DNA of 64,000 bases from Flavivirga algicola (GTDB lineage Bacteria > Bacteroidota > Bacteroidia > Flavobacteriales > Flavobacteriaceae). Where the stretch lies: the NCBI RefSeq assembly GCF_012910715.1, contig NZ_JABBHF010000007.1, forward strand, positions 191,001 to 255,000, written 5' to 3'. The stretch's first letter is position 1; every line of letters begins with the position of its first letter. The position numbers were made by a program, and so were the translations under genes. This document shows, piece after piece, positions 25,146 to 33,701 of this stretch. The notes beneath the pieces are model-generated. The model was not told the DNA's origin. It did no database searches and was given only the letters and a program-made list of their open reading frames with translations.

Positions 25146-26142
25146 TACGGGTATTATTTTAACATTGGCGTATCCAGATACTATCGTTATGGTGTCTGAA
25201 GAATGGTTTTCTCCTTATTTAAGATTTCTGGGTGTTGGTAAAAAGAACTATTTACGGGCTGGCCATGCTGCCTTGGTGCTCATTGATAAAAGTACAGGGG
25301 TTTTAGAATATCATGATTTTGGACGTTACATTACATCTGAGCCCAATGGAAGGGTACGTGGAAGCGATACTGATAATGAATTGGATTTTCCAATAACAGC
25401 AGTGATTGAAAACGATTCCATTAAAAACTTAAATGCTATTTTAGAGTTTTTAGGAACCCACCCTAAATTAACCCATGGTGATGGAAAACTGGTAGCTTCT
25501 GTTTGTAATGCGGTCGATTACAAAAAGGCACGAACACATATTACCGCCATGCAAAAGCGTGAGTTTATCTATTATGCAGCGTTTAAAAAAGAAGCCTGCA
25601 ATTGCGCGCGTTTTGTGACGGATACTTTAATAGCATCAGTCACTGATTTAAACATTAAAAAGAAGCTGAAAAACTCTAAGTGGTTTACGCCCAGTACTGT
25701 TGGCAATGTGCTTTTGGCAGATACGGAAAATCATGCTTTTGAAGTTTCTGGGACAGGTGTTATTTCAGAATTCAAAGGTTCTCAAAAAAGTGAAAATATT
25801 CGTTGCTTTTTAGATAAATTAAAAGGTCATAAACCATCTTTTGTAGGCACTTTAGAACCCCGAATTGTTGATGGTTTACATGAAAAAGCGCAATGGCTCT
25901 CTGGTATTGCTGCTGGTGCTTGGTTTGAGTTGCACAATACCGAAAATAAATTAGAATATCGTTTTAGGCGCATTTCTCCATACGGAAACGTGGATTGTGA
26001 TGCTGTATTTGCAGTTAATGATGCTACATTTGATTATAACTTGACTTTTGAATTTGTACATTATTCTAACTGTAATTTTTTTCATGTGAAGCAGCATGGG
26101 CAGGTCTTTAAATTTGAGAGGCTTAAAAGTGGGGTTGGTTAA
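25138..26142 (+). CDS. DUF6695-like protein with possible permuted NlpC/P60 thiol-hydrolase core
   Basis: 334 residues without a signal peptide, so cytoplasmic. I believe it belongs to the family labelled DUF6695. The N-terminal half has a His in RAGHAALVLIDKS (about residue 44) and, roughly 110 residues later, a Cys in EACNCARFVTD; His-before-Cys with an N-C-x-x-F-V pattern is how the circularly permuted NlpC/P60 (LRAT/YiiX-like) enzymes are built. This is an inference from motif order. The C-terminal ~100 residues are beta-rich (WFELHNTENKLEYRFRRIS). It is translationally coupled to the TANGO2-like gene. Confidence 0.65.
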   Translation: MNNTGIILTLAYPDTIVMVSEEWFSPYLRFLGVGKKNYLRAGHAALVLIDKSTGVLEYHDFGRYITSEPNGRVRGSDTDNELDFPITAVIENDSIKNLNAILEFLGTHPKLTHGDGKLVASVCNAVDYKKARTHITAMQKREFIYYAAFKKEACNCARFVTDTLIASVTDLNIKKKLKNSKWFTPSTVGNVLLADTENHAFEVSGTGVISEFKGSQKSENIRCFLDKLKGHKPSFVGTLEPRIVDGLHEKAQWLSGIAAGAWFELHNTENKLEYRFRRISPYGNVDCDAVFAVNDATFDYNLTFEFVHYSNCNFFHVKQHGQVFKFERLKSGVG

Positions 26143-26147
26143 AATTG

Positions 26148-26822
26148 TTATTTAGATATGTCTTGTACTAATCTTTGAGTTATACCATTTTTCTCTGTTA
26201 AAACCCATATTAATTCATAAGCCCCTGACCCATCACCATGTTGCTGCTTTATAAAATATGAATCTTTATTTTTATAAACTTTTATGTTTTCGTTGCATTC
26301 ATATAAATCGTTATATAAAACTTTGTGAATATTAATTCTTGTGTTATTTACAATTAAATTGGCTTTTTTGATTTCTCTTTTTGGGTAATTTCCATCTGTT
26401 CCCCAAATTTTCCTGCCATCAATTTTATTAACCAAATACCCATTGCCATCATCAATATGGTTTGTTCTATTAAAACCTTTAAACTCATAGTGTAGCTGTA
26501 CCTCTTTTTGGTGACTGTTTTTTAAATACTCTATTGGTAGCAATCTGGATTTATGGATATAGCCTTTAAGATACATGTCCTCTGAATAATCTACACAAAA
26601 CTTATCTTTTGGGATAAAAACTTGAATCCAATTTTTTTTCTCTTCGTAGTCATCGTAATTATACCAAAAAGCTTCATTCTCTTTCAGTTTATAAATTATT
26701 TTGGTGTCTTTTAGGCTGGATTTTCGAACGTTAGTATATCCATCTTTGTCTTTTATTATGGCAATTTGAGAATAAGAACATGTGAAAATTAAACCAATTA
26801 AAAAAGTTGAAATTTTTTTCAT
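26148..26822 (-). CDS. Secreted protein with N-terminal SH3-like domain
   Basis: 224 residues with a signal peptide (MKKISTFLIGLIFTCSYSQ). The next ~75 residues look like a bacterial SH3 domain: DGYTNVRKSSLKDTKIIYKL (the NVR start of the fold) and NWIQVFIPKD. The remaining 140 residues are an unassigned beta-rich domain (KGFNRTNHIDDGNGYLVNKI, KIWGTDGNYPKREI). A cell-envelope or peptidoglycan-associated role is possible but not shown. It converges on the gene at 25138. Confidence 0.65.
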   Translation of the reverse strand: MKKISTFLIGLIFTCSYSQIAIIKDKDGYTNVRKSSLKDTKIIYKLKENEAFWYNYDDYEEKKNWIQVFIPKDKFCVDYSEDMYLKGYIHKSRLLPIEYLKNSHQKEVQLHYEFKGFNRTNHIDDGNGYLVNKIDGRKIWGTDGNYPKREIKKANLIVNNTRINIHKVLYNDLYECNENIKVYKNKDSYFIKQQHGDGSGAYELIWVLTEKNGITQRLVQDISK

Positions 26823-26946
26823 GGGAATTAGATCTAGGTTAAGCTAATGAATAATAAATATGAAATTAACAAGGAAGAAATTTTAGCGTAAAGTTAGTGT
26901 ATGTCTTGTAGATATATTTCCCTGTATTCAGTGAAAATTTTAGCGA

Positions 26947-27333
26947 TTAATTTATCGCAAAAGGTGCGCTCAGCTTAAAAGTAGGTATGGTGACTTTAAA
27001 CTTCTTCGTAGTCGTAAAGTTTATCATACTATAATGTCCTTGCATAGCACCAAAAGGAGAGGTTAATAGACACCCAGAAGTATATGTATGGGATTCCCCG
27101 GGTTTTAACACGGGCTTTTTGCCAATAACACCTTCACCTGATACTATTTCAACATTGTTCAAAGCATCTAAAATCTCCCAATGGCGGGCATTGAGCTGTA
27201 CAGAATCTTTACTTTGATTTTCAATAGTAATGGTATATCCAAAGGCATATTGCATTTTATAATTTTTATAAAATGAGCCTTCATAGGTGGTTACCACCGA
27301 TATTTTTATGCCTCTTGTTATTTGTTGAACCAT
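26947..27333 (-). CDS. apaG: ApaG-domain protein
   Basis: 128-residue single-domain ApaG protein with an immunoglobulin-like beta fold. Family features: Q-x-x-x-GIKISVVTTYEG start, FGYTITIENQS, NARHWEILDALNNVE, GVIGKKPVLKPGESHTYTSG and SPFGAMQGHYSM. In enterobacteria apaG is linked to cobalt/magnesium efflux phenotypes; the biochemical role is unclear. Upstream on the same strand, 109 bases away, lies the T9SS plug gene, so a common transcript is possible. Confidence 0.9.
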   Translation of the reverse strand: MVQQITRGIKISVVTTYEGSFYKNYKMQYAFGYTITIENQSKDSVQLNARHWEILDALNNVEIVSGEGVIGKKPVLKPGESHTYTSGCLLTSPFGAMQGHYSMINFTTTKKFKVTIPTFKLSAPFAIN

Positions 27334-27442
27334 GTTGACTACTAGTACAAAGTATTTGTTGGGTGCTAAAATAGTAAATATTAAGTGGTTAGTGGTAATT
27401 TTTAACGTCTTAGGTAAAAAAACTAGTTAAAAAGCACAATTA

Positions 27443-28693
27443 TTAGTTTGAGATGTTAATTGAGCTTCCTTCTCCAATACCAATAATTTTATCATATCTA
27501 GCACCTAAGTCCCTATAATACACAATAACTTTATAATTATTTTCAGTTTGATAGAAGTTACCACTAATAGCACCTTCATCAATACTTTTGTCATTATCGA
27601 CAACAATATATTTATAATTATAAAAACCTTGTTTTAATAACATGGAGTTTGTGTATACGTTGAGTGATTCGTTAAAAACCATTTTAGTGCTTTCGTCGAT
27701 AACATAATTGTTAAAATTACCATAAACATGAATATTCTTGTTTTTCAAAGATGCTACAGGGAGTAACGAAAAATGCATCCAGACGTAATCAGACTCTATA
27801 CTTGGGTTTTCTGCATCAATGTTAAGAATAACATAATTACCATTAATATCTGGGTTGTAGGTATATGGTCTGCTGGCTCTCTCGAAATTAGTATATAGAT
27901 AATTATGGTATAAATCTTTTAAATCGATGCTTTGTACACCCGTATTTGCAGCTCTAACATCTTTGTTTTCAAAAAATAAATACTCATTACCACCCCAAAA
28001 ACTGGTTTCTGTATCATATTTATAAATCAACTGGTTGCCAATGGTGAATTGCGGTTTTATATTCGAAATAGCTGTGTTAAGATTGTTATTTTGAACAATG
28101 ACAGCTTTTACTGCTTGTTTTGGGTTGTTAAATTGCATGGTTTTAGAATCGATAACAATTTCTACACGCTGCTTTTCTTCAATAAATTGAATATCACGAG
28201 AACGTTTAACACGAACACCAACATTAGTTGTATTTTCATAGATCATGAATTTTCTTGAAAAAACAAGGGTGTCATCACTATTAAAAACAGAAAGCATATA
28301 ATTTCCCGAGACTTTTAAACGTCTAGTTTGTGCGTTGGGAATAGTGAGCATATAATGTGAGTAAATTTGATATGTGTTAAATGAGTTTTCGTAATTCCTG
28401 ATGCGCTGGTTATCAAAACCATCCATGTATTCAGATTTCATCAATACTGATGGCGTCCAGTCGGAGTTAAAGTGTTCAATCTTATAATAATAATCATCTT
28501 CATCACCATTTAAAGCATCGAATTCCAGAACGACATATTCACCAAGTTTTAAAATTGGCAATTGTGTTTCGGGAGTATTGCCTTTAAAATTGATTGTTTT
28601 AATATAATCTGGAGGGGGCATTTCTTCTACTTGACAAAAAGTCAAGTGAGCGATTAAAAGTATGGGTAAAAAAGAGAAAAGTTTAAAAGGCAT
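27443..28693 (-). CDS. Type IX secretion system plug protein (DUF5103)
   Basis: Large periplasmic/outer-membrane protein of the family formerly called DUF5103, which includes the plug subunit found bound to the SprA translocon of the T9SS. Start chosen at the Met at 28693, giving signal peptide MPFKLFSFLPILLIAHLTFC; an in-frame Met at 28720 would lie inside the promoter box. Mature residues EMPPPDYIKTINFKGN, EYVVLEFDALNGDEDDYYYKIEH and ENSFNTYQIYSHYMLT match what I remember of this family, and beta-sandwich segments fill the rest. Total about 416 residues. It fits with porT and two T9SS cargos in this window. Confidence 0.85.
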   Translation of the reverse strand: MPFKLFSFLPILLIAHLTFCQVEEMPPPDYIKTINFKGNTPETQLPILKLGEYVVLEFDALNGDEDDYYYKIEHFNSDWTPSVLMKSEYMDGFDNQRIRNYENSFNTYQIYSHYMLTIPNAQTRRLKVSGNYMLSVFNSDDTLVFSRKFMIYENTTNVGVRVKRSRDIQFIEEKQRVEIVIDSKTMQFNNPKQAVKAVIVQNNNLNTAISNIKPQFTIGNQLIYKYDTETSFWGGNEYLFFENKDVRAANTGVQSIDLKDLYHNYLYTNFERASRPYTYNPDINGNYVILNIDAENPSIESDYVWMHFSLLPVASLKNKNIHVYGNFNNYVIDESTKMVFNESLNVYTNSMLLKQGFYNYKYIVVDNDKSIDEGAISGNFYQTENNYKVIVYYRDLGARYDKIIGIGEGSSINISN

Positions 28694-28719
28694 TGTAGGA
28701 CAATTTTTGTAAATATACA

Positions 28720-28727
28720 CAAATTTA
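28720..28727 (-). promoter_or_regulatory. Candidate -7 box for the T9SS plug gene
   Basis: Minus-strand TAAATTTG matches TAnnTTTG 27 bases upstream of the Met at 28693; it decides against the longer reading frame. Confidence 0.45.
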
Positions 28728-28802
28728 ATGCCTAAAACTGAACTTATTAAAAAGGTGATAAAATTCTATTCGATTTATTATGAAAACTGTATTTTAAATT
28801 CG

Positions 28803-28810
28803 TATTTTTG
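28803..28810 (+). promoter_or_regulatory. Candidate -7 box for nqrABCDEF
   Basis: TATTTTTG matches TAnnTTTG 36 bases before the nqrA ATG; -33 element not clear. Confidence 0.45.
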
Positions 28811-28846
28811 CACCGATTTTTAGACAACTAATTACAATAAAAAAAT

Positions 28847-30202
28847 ATGTCAAACGACATTCGCATTAAAAAAGGTCTAGACATTAAACTTAAGGGTGAA
28901 GCTGAAAAAACCTCTGAAAAGGCTATAGTAAGCAACTTTTATACTTTAAGACCTGAAGACTTCCACGGCGTTATCCCTAAATTAATTTCTAAAGTTGGAA
29001 CAAAAATAAAAGCAGGAGAGACTGTTTTTTTCGACAAATCTAATGAAGCTGTCAAGTTCGTTTCGCCAGTTTCTGGTGAAGTTTTAGAAATTTCTCGTGG
29101 TGAAAAACGCAAAATTTTAGCAATTAAAATTCAAGCAGACAAAGAACAAGCTTATCTGGATCATGGTAAGTTTGATGTGGATACTGCTAATTCTGAAGCT
29201 ATTAAATCACATTTGCTGGCAACAGGTTGTTGGCCGTTTGTAAAACAGCGTCCATATGATGTGATTGCCAATCCAGATAAAGCGCCAAAAGCTATTTTTA
29301 TATCGGGATATGCTAGTGCTCCTTTAGCAGCGGATTTGGATTTTACATTGCAAGGAAAAGAAGCCGAATTACAAGCTGCAGTTACAGCTTTAGGAAAGCT
29401 TACAGAGGGTAAAGTACATGTCTCTGTTGGGAAAAATGGAAATTCACCGTTAGCAGGTTTAACAGGTGTTAGCTTGCATAAGGTTTCAGGCCCACATCCA
29501 TCAGGAAATGTAGGAACTCAAATAAATAAAATAGATCCAATAAATAAAGGAGAGATTGTTTGGACTGTTAATCCGCAAGACTTAGTTATTATAGGTGAAT
29601 TGTTGTTAACAGGAAAATTTAATGCAGAACGCATTGTAGCACTCGTTGGTTCTTCGGTTGAAAAGCCACGGTATTTTGTTACCAAGATAGGAAGCGAAGT
29701 AGCTACTATGATTTATGATAAAGGTATTGTCAAAGATTCTAACGATCGTATCATTTCAGGTAATGTTTTAAGTGGAAAACAAGTAAAACCAGATGGGCAT
29801 TTAGATTATTTTAGTAATGTAATTTCTATAATTCCAGAAGGTGATGATTATGAGTTTTTTGGATGGAACAAGCCTGTTTTTAATAAAATATCGACATCAA
29901 GAGCGCTGACATTTTCTTGGTTAAACCCTAAAAAAGCATATAGTTTAAATACAAACACCAATGGTGAACACCGCGCTTTTGTAACAACGGGAACTTATGA
30001 AGAAGTGTTTCCTTTAGATATATATCCAATGCAGATATTAAAAGCATGTATGTATAAGGATTTAGATGAAATGGAAGCTTTAGGAATGTATGAAGTGGCT
30101 CCTGAAGATTTTGCATTAACAGAATTTGTTTGTGTGTCTAAGCAACCACATCAAAAAATTATAAGAGAAGGTTTAGACTTAATGCTTAAAGAGATCGGAT
30201 AA
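28847..30202 (+). CDS. nqrA: Na+-translocating NADH:quinone reductase subunit A
   Basis: Peripheral cytoplasmic subunit of Na+-NQR, the pump that oxidises NADH, reduces quinone and exports Na+; NqrA contributes to the quinone-binding region. It starts IRIKKGLDIKLKGEAE, typical of NqrA, followed by VSPVSGEVLEISRGEKRKIL (a lipoyl/barrel-sandwich-like domain), the FVKQRPYDVIANPD stretch, GPHPSGNVGTQINKIDPI, and the C-terminal Cys-bearing LTEFVCVSKQPHQKI. 451 residues is full length. The stop overlaps nqrB by one base. First gene of the operon. Confidence 0.97.
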   Translation: MSNDIRIKKGLDIKLKGEAEKTSEKAIVSNFYTLRPEDFHGVIPKLISKVGTKIKAGETVFFDKSNEAVKFVSPVSGEVLEISRGEKRKILAIKIQADKEQAYLDHGKFDVDTANSEAIKSHLLATGCWPFVKQRPYDVIANPDKAPKAIFISGYASAPLAADLDFTLQGKEAELQAAVTALGKLTEGKVHVSVGKNGNSPLAGLTGVSLHKVSGPHPSGNVGTQINKIDPINKGEIVWTVNPQDLVIIGELLLTGKFNAERIVALVGSSVEKPRYFVTKIGSEVATMIYDKGIVKDSNDRIISGNVLSGKQVKPDGHLDYFSNVISIIPEGDDYEFFGWNKPVFNKISTSRALTFSWLNPKKAYSLNTNTNGEHRAFVTTGTYEEVFPLDIYPMQILKACMYKDLDEMEALGMYEVAPEDFALTEFVCVSKQPHQKIIREGLDLMLKEIG

Positions 30203-31428
30203 TGGGTTTAAAAGAAAAATTACATAATTTTAAAGTAAAAAACAAAGACAAGAAGTGGTTGCCTGCATTTTCTGCAATCCATACGTTTTTATACTTACCA
30301 AATGAGACCACACACAATGGGACTCATATAAAAGCAGCTGATGATTTAAAGCGTACTATGAATACGGTTATCATGGCTATGATACCGTGCTTAATTTTCG
30401 GAATGTTTAATGCGGGGTATCAACATAATTTGCAAGTTGGAGAAGCACAAGCAGTAGCAGGGAGCTTCTTTAGTTCTGAGTTTTGGACCATGGCTAACTT
30501 TATGATTGGTTTCTGGAAAATATTACCGCTAGTTATTGTGTCTTACGGTGTTGGTTTGGGGATTGAATTCATATTTGCCATTATTAAAGGGCACGAAGTA
30601 GAAGAAGGCTACTTGGTAACAGGTATGTTGGTCCCACTTATCGTACCAGTCGATATACCACTTTGGATGCTGGCTGTAGCGGTTGTGTTCGGTGTCGTTA
30701 TTGGTAAAGAAGTTTTTGGAGGTACAGGGATGAATATTCTTAATCCTGCCTTAACCATTCGTGCTTTTCTGTTCTTTGCATATCCAACATGGATGTCTGG
30801 AGACAAGGTTTGGGTTGAAGGAGCCGTTGAGAGAACAAATGAAATTTTAGCAGGTGCAAATTTAGATGCTATTTCTGGAGAAACTATATTAGGTAGTTTG
30901 GCACAAGGAAAAGAAGCAGGCTATGGAGTTATGGATATGTTCTTAGGGTTTATTCCTGGTTCTGTTGGAGAAACATCAACTTTATTAATATTATTAGGAG
31001 GTTTATTCTTGATCTTTGCTAAAATTGGAAGCTGGAGAATCATGTTATCTTCTGCTCTTGGAGCTATTGTTATGGGATTAATCTTTAATCAAGTAGTTGA
31101 TTCTGGTTGGATTACAGAAAGTAGTAAATTTTACGGATTAATGAGTACAACTTGGTGGCATCACTTACTTATAGGAGGTTTTGCTTTTGGTACTGTATTT
31201 ATGGCGACAGATCCTGTTACAGCATCACAAACCAACAAAGGAAAATGGATTTATGGATTCTTAATAGGATTTATTTCTATTTTAATTCGTGTATTCAATC
31301 CAGCATATCCAGAAGGTGTTATGTTAGCCATTCTATTAATGAATGTGTTTGCACCTACAATTGACCATTACGTGGTTCAAGGCAATGTAAAACAAAGAAT
31401 GAAACGTTTAAAAGCAAAAACAGCTTAG
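30202..31428 (+). CDS. nqrB: Na+-translocating NADH:quinone reductase subunit B
   Basis: Integral-membrane subunit carrying covalent FMN and riboflavin and part of the Na+ path. About ten hydrophobic helices in 408 residues. The FMN-attachment site is visible in PGSVGETSTLLILLGG, where the Thr after S is the phosphodiester-linked residue, put on by ApbE (gene at 40347). FGGTGMNILNPALTIRAFLFFAYP and ATDPVTASQTNKGKW are conserved segments. Coupled to nqrA by a TAATG overlap. Confidence 0.97.
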   Translation: MGLKEKLHNFKVKNKDKKWLPAFSAIHTFLYLPNETTHNGTHIKAADDLKRTMNTVIMAMIPCLIFGMFNAGYQHNLQVGEAQAVAGSFFSSEFWTMANFMIGFWKILPLVIVSYGVGLGIEFIFAIIKGHEVEEGYLVTGMLVPLIVPVDIPLWMLAVAVVFGVVIGKEVFGGTGMNILNPALTIRAFLFFAYPTWMSGDKVWVEGAVERTNEILAGANLDAISGETILGSLAQGKEAGYGVMDMFLGFIPGSVGETSTLLILLGGLFLIFAKIGSWRIMLSSALGAIVMGLIFNQVVDSGWITESSKFYGLMSTTWWHHLLIGGFAFGTVFMATDPVTASQTNKGKWIYGFLIGFISILIRVFNPAYPEGVMLAILLMNVFAPTIDHYVVQGNVKQRMKRLKAKTA

Positions 31429-31430
31429 TT

Positions 31431-32171
31431 ATGAGTAAAAAAACGGATTCAAATATATATACAATACTTTTTGCCATAGCCATGGTAATAATCGTTGGAG
31501 GCTTATTAGCGTTTACAGCTTCTGCCTTAAGACCTAGAATTGATAATAACGAACGATTGGAAAAGCAGCAAAACATTTTGTATGCTATGGGCGTTAATGC
31601 AAACGACGAAAGCAGTGCCATATTCGTTTCTACTGATGAAGCACCAGAATTGTTTTCAAAATACATTACCAAGCAATTAGTGATACAAGGTGATGATGTA
31701 ACTGAAGATCCTGAAGCATATTTAATTGATGTAAAAAAGGAACAATCTAGTGCAAAAGCAGGAAACAAAAGAAGATTGCCTTTGTTTGTTGGTAATAAAG
31801 ATGGTAAGACATTTTATATAGCGCCTATTAGAGGTAAAGGACTTTGGGATGCTATTTGGGCATATGTTGCTATGGATGCTAATATGGTTGTACAAGGAGC
31901 TTATTTTGACCACAAAGGAGAAACAGCTGGATTAGGTGCCAATATTAAGCAACGTTATTTTATGGACGATTTTATAGGTGAAAACCTAATGAGCAATGGA
32001 AGTTTTAAAGGAATTACGGTTGCCAAAGGAAATAATGATCCAAAGAATTTAGAGAAAAATGATAACGAGGTAGATGCAATTGCTGGAGCCACTATTACAG
32101 GTGATGGAGTTTCGGCAATGATTAAGTCTGAATTAAGACAATATGTATCTTATTTTAAAACATTAAAATAA
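31431..32171 (+). CDS. nqrC: Na+-translocating NADH:quinone reductase subunit C
   Basis: Subunit with one N-terminal membrane helix ([20 protein letters not shown]) and a periplasmic FMN-binding domain. The flavinylation motif near the C-terminus reads [18 protein letters not shown]; Thr in AGAT receives FMN from ApbE (the more common form is SGAT). Other conserved parts are [13 protein letters not shown] and [12 protein letters not shown]. 246 residues. Two bases separate it from nqrB and from nqrD. Confidence 0.96.
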   Translation: MSKKTDSNIYTILFAIAMVIIVGGLLAFTASALRPRIDNNERLEKQQNILYAMGVNANDESSAIFVSTDEAPELFSKYITKQLVIQGDDVTEDPEAYLIDVKKEQSSAKAGNKRRLPLFVGNKDGKTFYIAPIRGKGLWDAIWAYVAMDANMVVQGAYFDHKGETAGLGANIKQRYFMDDFIGENLMSNGSFKGITVAKGNNDPKNLEKNDNEVDAIAGATITGDGVSAMIKSELRQYVSYFKTLK

Positions 32172-32173
32172 TT

Positions 32174-32818
32174 ATGGGACTTTTATCAAAAAAAGACGCA
32201 GCATTAATTAAAGATCCATTAGCAGATAATAACCCTATTACCATTCAAGTATTAGGAATATGTTCGGCTTTAGCTATTACTGCCGAATTAGAAGCAGCAA
32301 TTGTAATGTCGATTTCTGTATTGTTTGTATTAGGAATAGGAAACGTGGTTATTTCTTTAATGAGAAATATTATTCCGTCAAAAATTAGAATTATTGTTCA
32401 GCTAATTGTAGTTGCCGCTTTAGTAATTATTGTTGATCAAGTATTAAAAGCATTTGCATACGAATTGAGTAAAACACTTTCTGTTTTCGTTGGATTGATT
32501 ATTACAAACTGTATAATCATGGGGCGTTTTGAAGCATTCGCATTAGGAAATGGGCCTTGGCGTTCATTCCTAGATGGTATAGGGAATTCTTTAGGATATG
32601 GTGTTATTTTAATTATAGTAGCCTTTTTTAGAGAATTGCTTGGAGCAGGAACTTTATTAGGATTTAAAGTTTTAGGAGACCCTATCGAGAAAACAGGTGT
32701 TTACGCATTTGGTTATGAAAATAACGGATTTATGTTATTAGCACCCATGGCATTAATTGTAGTTGGTATCATCATTTGGGTACAACGCAGTAGAAATGAA
32801 GCATTAATAGAAGATTAA
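32174..32818 (+). CDS. nqrD: Na+-translocating NADH:quinone reductase subunit D
   Basis: Six-helix membrane subunit forming a pseudo-symmetric pair with NqrE around an intramembrane iron centre. Its two conserved Cys are present: C30 in [10 protein letters not shown] and C113 in [14 protein letters not shown]. 214 residues, normal. After it the tight operon spacing is broken by an 87-base gap with a hairpin. Confidence 0.96.
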   Translation: MGLLSKKDAALIKDPLADNNPITIQVLGICSALAITAELEAAIVMSISVLFVLGIGNVVISLMRNIIPSKIRIIVQLIVVAALVIIVDQVLKAFAYELSKTLSVFVGLIITNCIIMGRFEAFALGNGPWRSFLDGIGNSLGYGVILIIVAFFRELLGAGTLLGFKVLGDPIEKTGVYAFGYENNGFMLLAPMALIVVGIIIWVQRSRNEALIED

Positions 32819-32835
32819 AATAGTTTACAGTAAAT

Positions 32836-32874
32836 CAGTCTACAATTGGCAATGAATGCTAATATTGAAGACTG
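32836..32874. repeat. Imperfect inverted repeat in the nqrD-nqrE spacer
   Basis: CAGTCTACAAT (32836-32846) faces ATTGAAGACTG (32864-32874) with one mismatch, and ACTG repeats follow (ACTGCTAACTGAATACTGAA). Everywhere else in the operon gaps are 0-2 bases, so this 87-base spacer looks like an inserted repeat or an mRNA hairpin. Confidence 0.5.
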
Positions 32875-32905
32875 CTAACTGAATACTGAACACTAAATAA
32901 AATAT

Positions 32906-33700
32906 ATGGAACATATAGAATTATTTTTCAAATCAATATTTATAGACAATATGGTATTTGCCACGTTCTTAGGGATGTGTTCTTACCTTGCGGTTTCTAA
33001 AAAGGTTAGTACAGCCGTTGGTCTTGGAGCAGCAGTAATATTTGTATTAGCAATTACGGTACCTTTAAACTGGTTATTGGATCAGTATCTTTTACAACCT
33101 GGAGCATTAGCTTGGTTAGGAGCTGAATATGCAGATTACGATTTAAGCTTTTTATCATTTATCATGTTTATTGCAACCATTGCAACCATGGTACAATTGG
33201 TAGAAATTGTAGTAGAGAAGTTTTCGCCATCATTATATAACTCACTTGGTATCTTTTTACCACTAATTGCTGTAAACTGTGCTATTTTAGGAGGATCTTT
33301 ATTTATGCAATCTCGTGAGATTCCAACTTTAGGACTGGCAACGACCTATGGTATTGGTTCTGGAATTGGTTGGTTTTTAGCAATTTTAGCGATTGCAGCC
33401 ATTCGCGAAAAAATCAGATACTCGAATGTACCACCAGCATTAAGAGGCTTAGGGATTACATTTATTATAACAGGTTTAATGGCTATTGGTTTTATGAGTT
33501 TTGGAGGTATGTTAACAGGAGGCGATGAAGGTGGTGCTAAAGAAGAAAAAACAGCTTCTGTTGAAAAGAATAAAGAATCAGAATCAAAAGAAAATATTGC
33601 GTTAAGCGAAGTAAAAGCATCTAGAGAAGATTCAGGAAAAGATAAAGCGGTTACTCAGCGTAGCCAAAGTATAGCTAACAACATAAAAGTAAATAAGTAA
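32906..33700 (+). CDS. nqrE: Na+-translocating NADH:quinone reductase subunit E, with charged C-terminal tail
   Basis: Partner of NqrD: six membrane helices with conserved C25 (GMCSYLAVS) and C125 ([12 protein letters not shown]), proposed ligands of the intramembrane iron site. Residues 1-203 are a complete NqrE. Residues 204-264 form an extra hydrophilic tail rich in Lys, Glu and Ser, absent from the ~200-residue enterobacterial/Vibrio proteins. Composition of the tail suggests disorder; no motif was recognised. One base separates the stop from nqrF, so the frame is genuine. Confidence 0.95.
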   Translation: MEHIELFFKSIFIDNMVFATFLGMCSYLAVSKKVSTAVGLGAAVIFVLAITVPLNWLLDQYLLQPGALAWLGAEYADYDLSFLSFIMFIATIATMVQLVEIVVEKFSPSLYNSLGIFLPLIAVNCAILGGSLFMQSREIPTLGLATTYGIGSGIGWFLAILAIAAIREKIRYSNVPPALRGLGITFIITGLMAIGFMSFGGMLTGGDEGGAKEEKTASVEKNKESESKENIALSEVKASREDSGKDKAVTQRSQSIANNIKVNK

Positions 33701-33701
33701 T

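Noticed and set aside
32819-32905. Remnant of a small gene between nqrD and nqrE
   Set aside because: No coding frame of any length; content is repeats and an inverted repeat.
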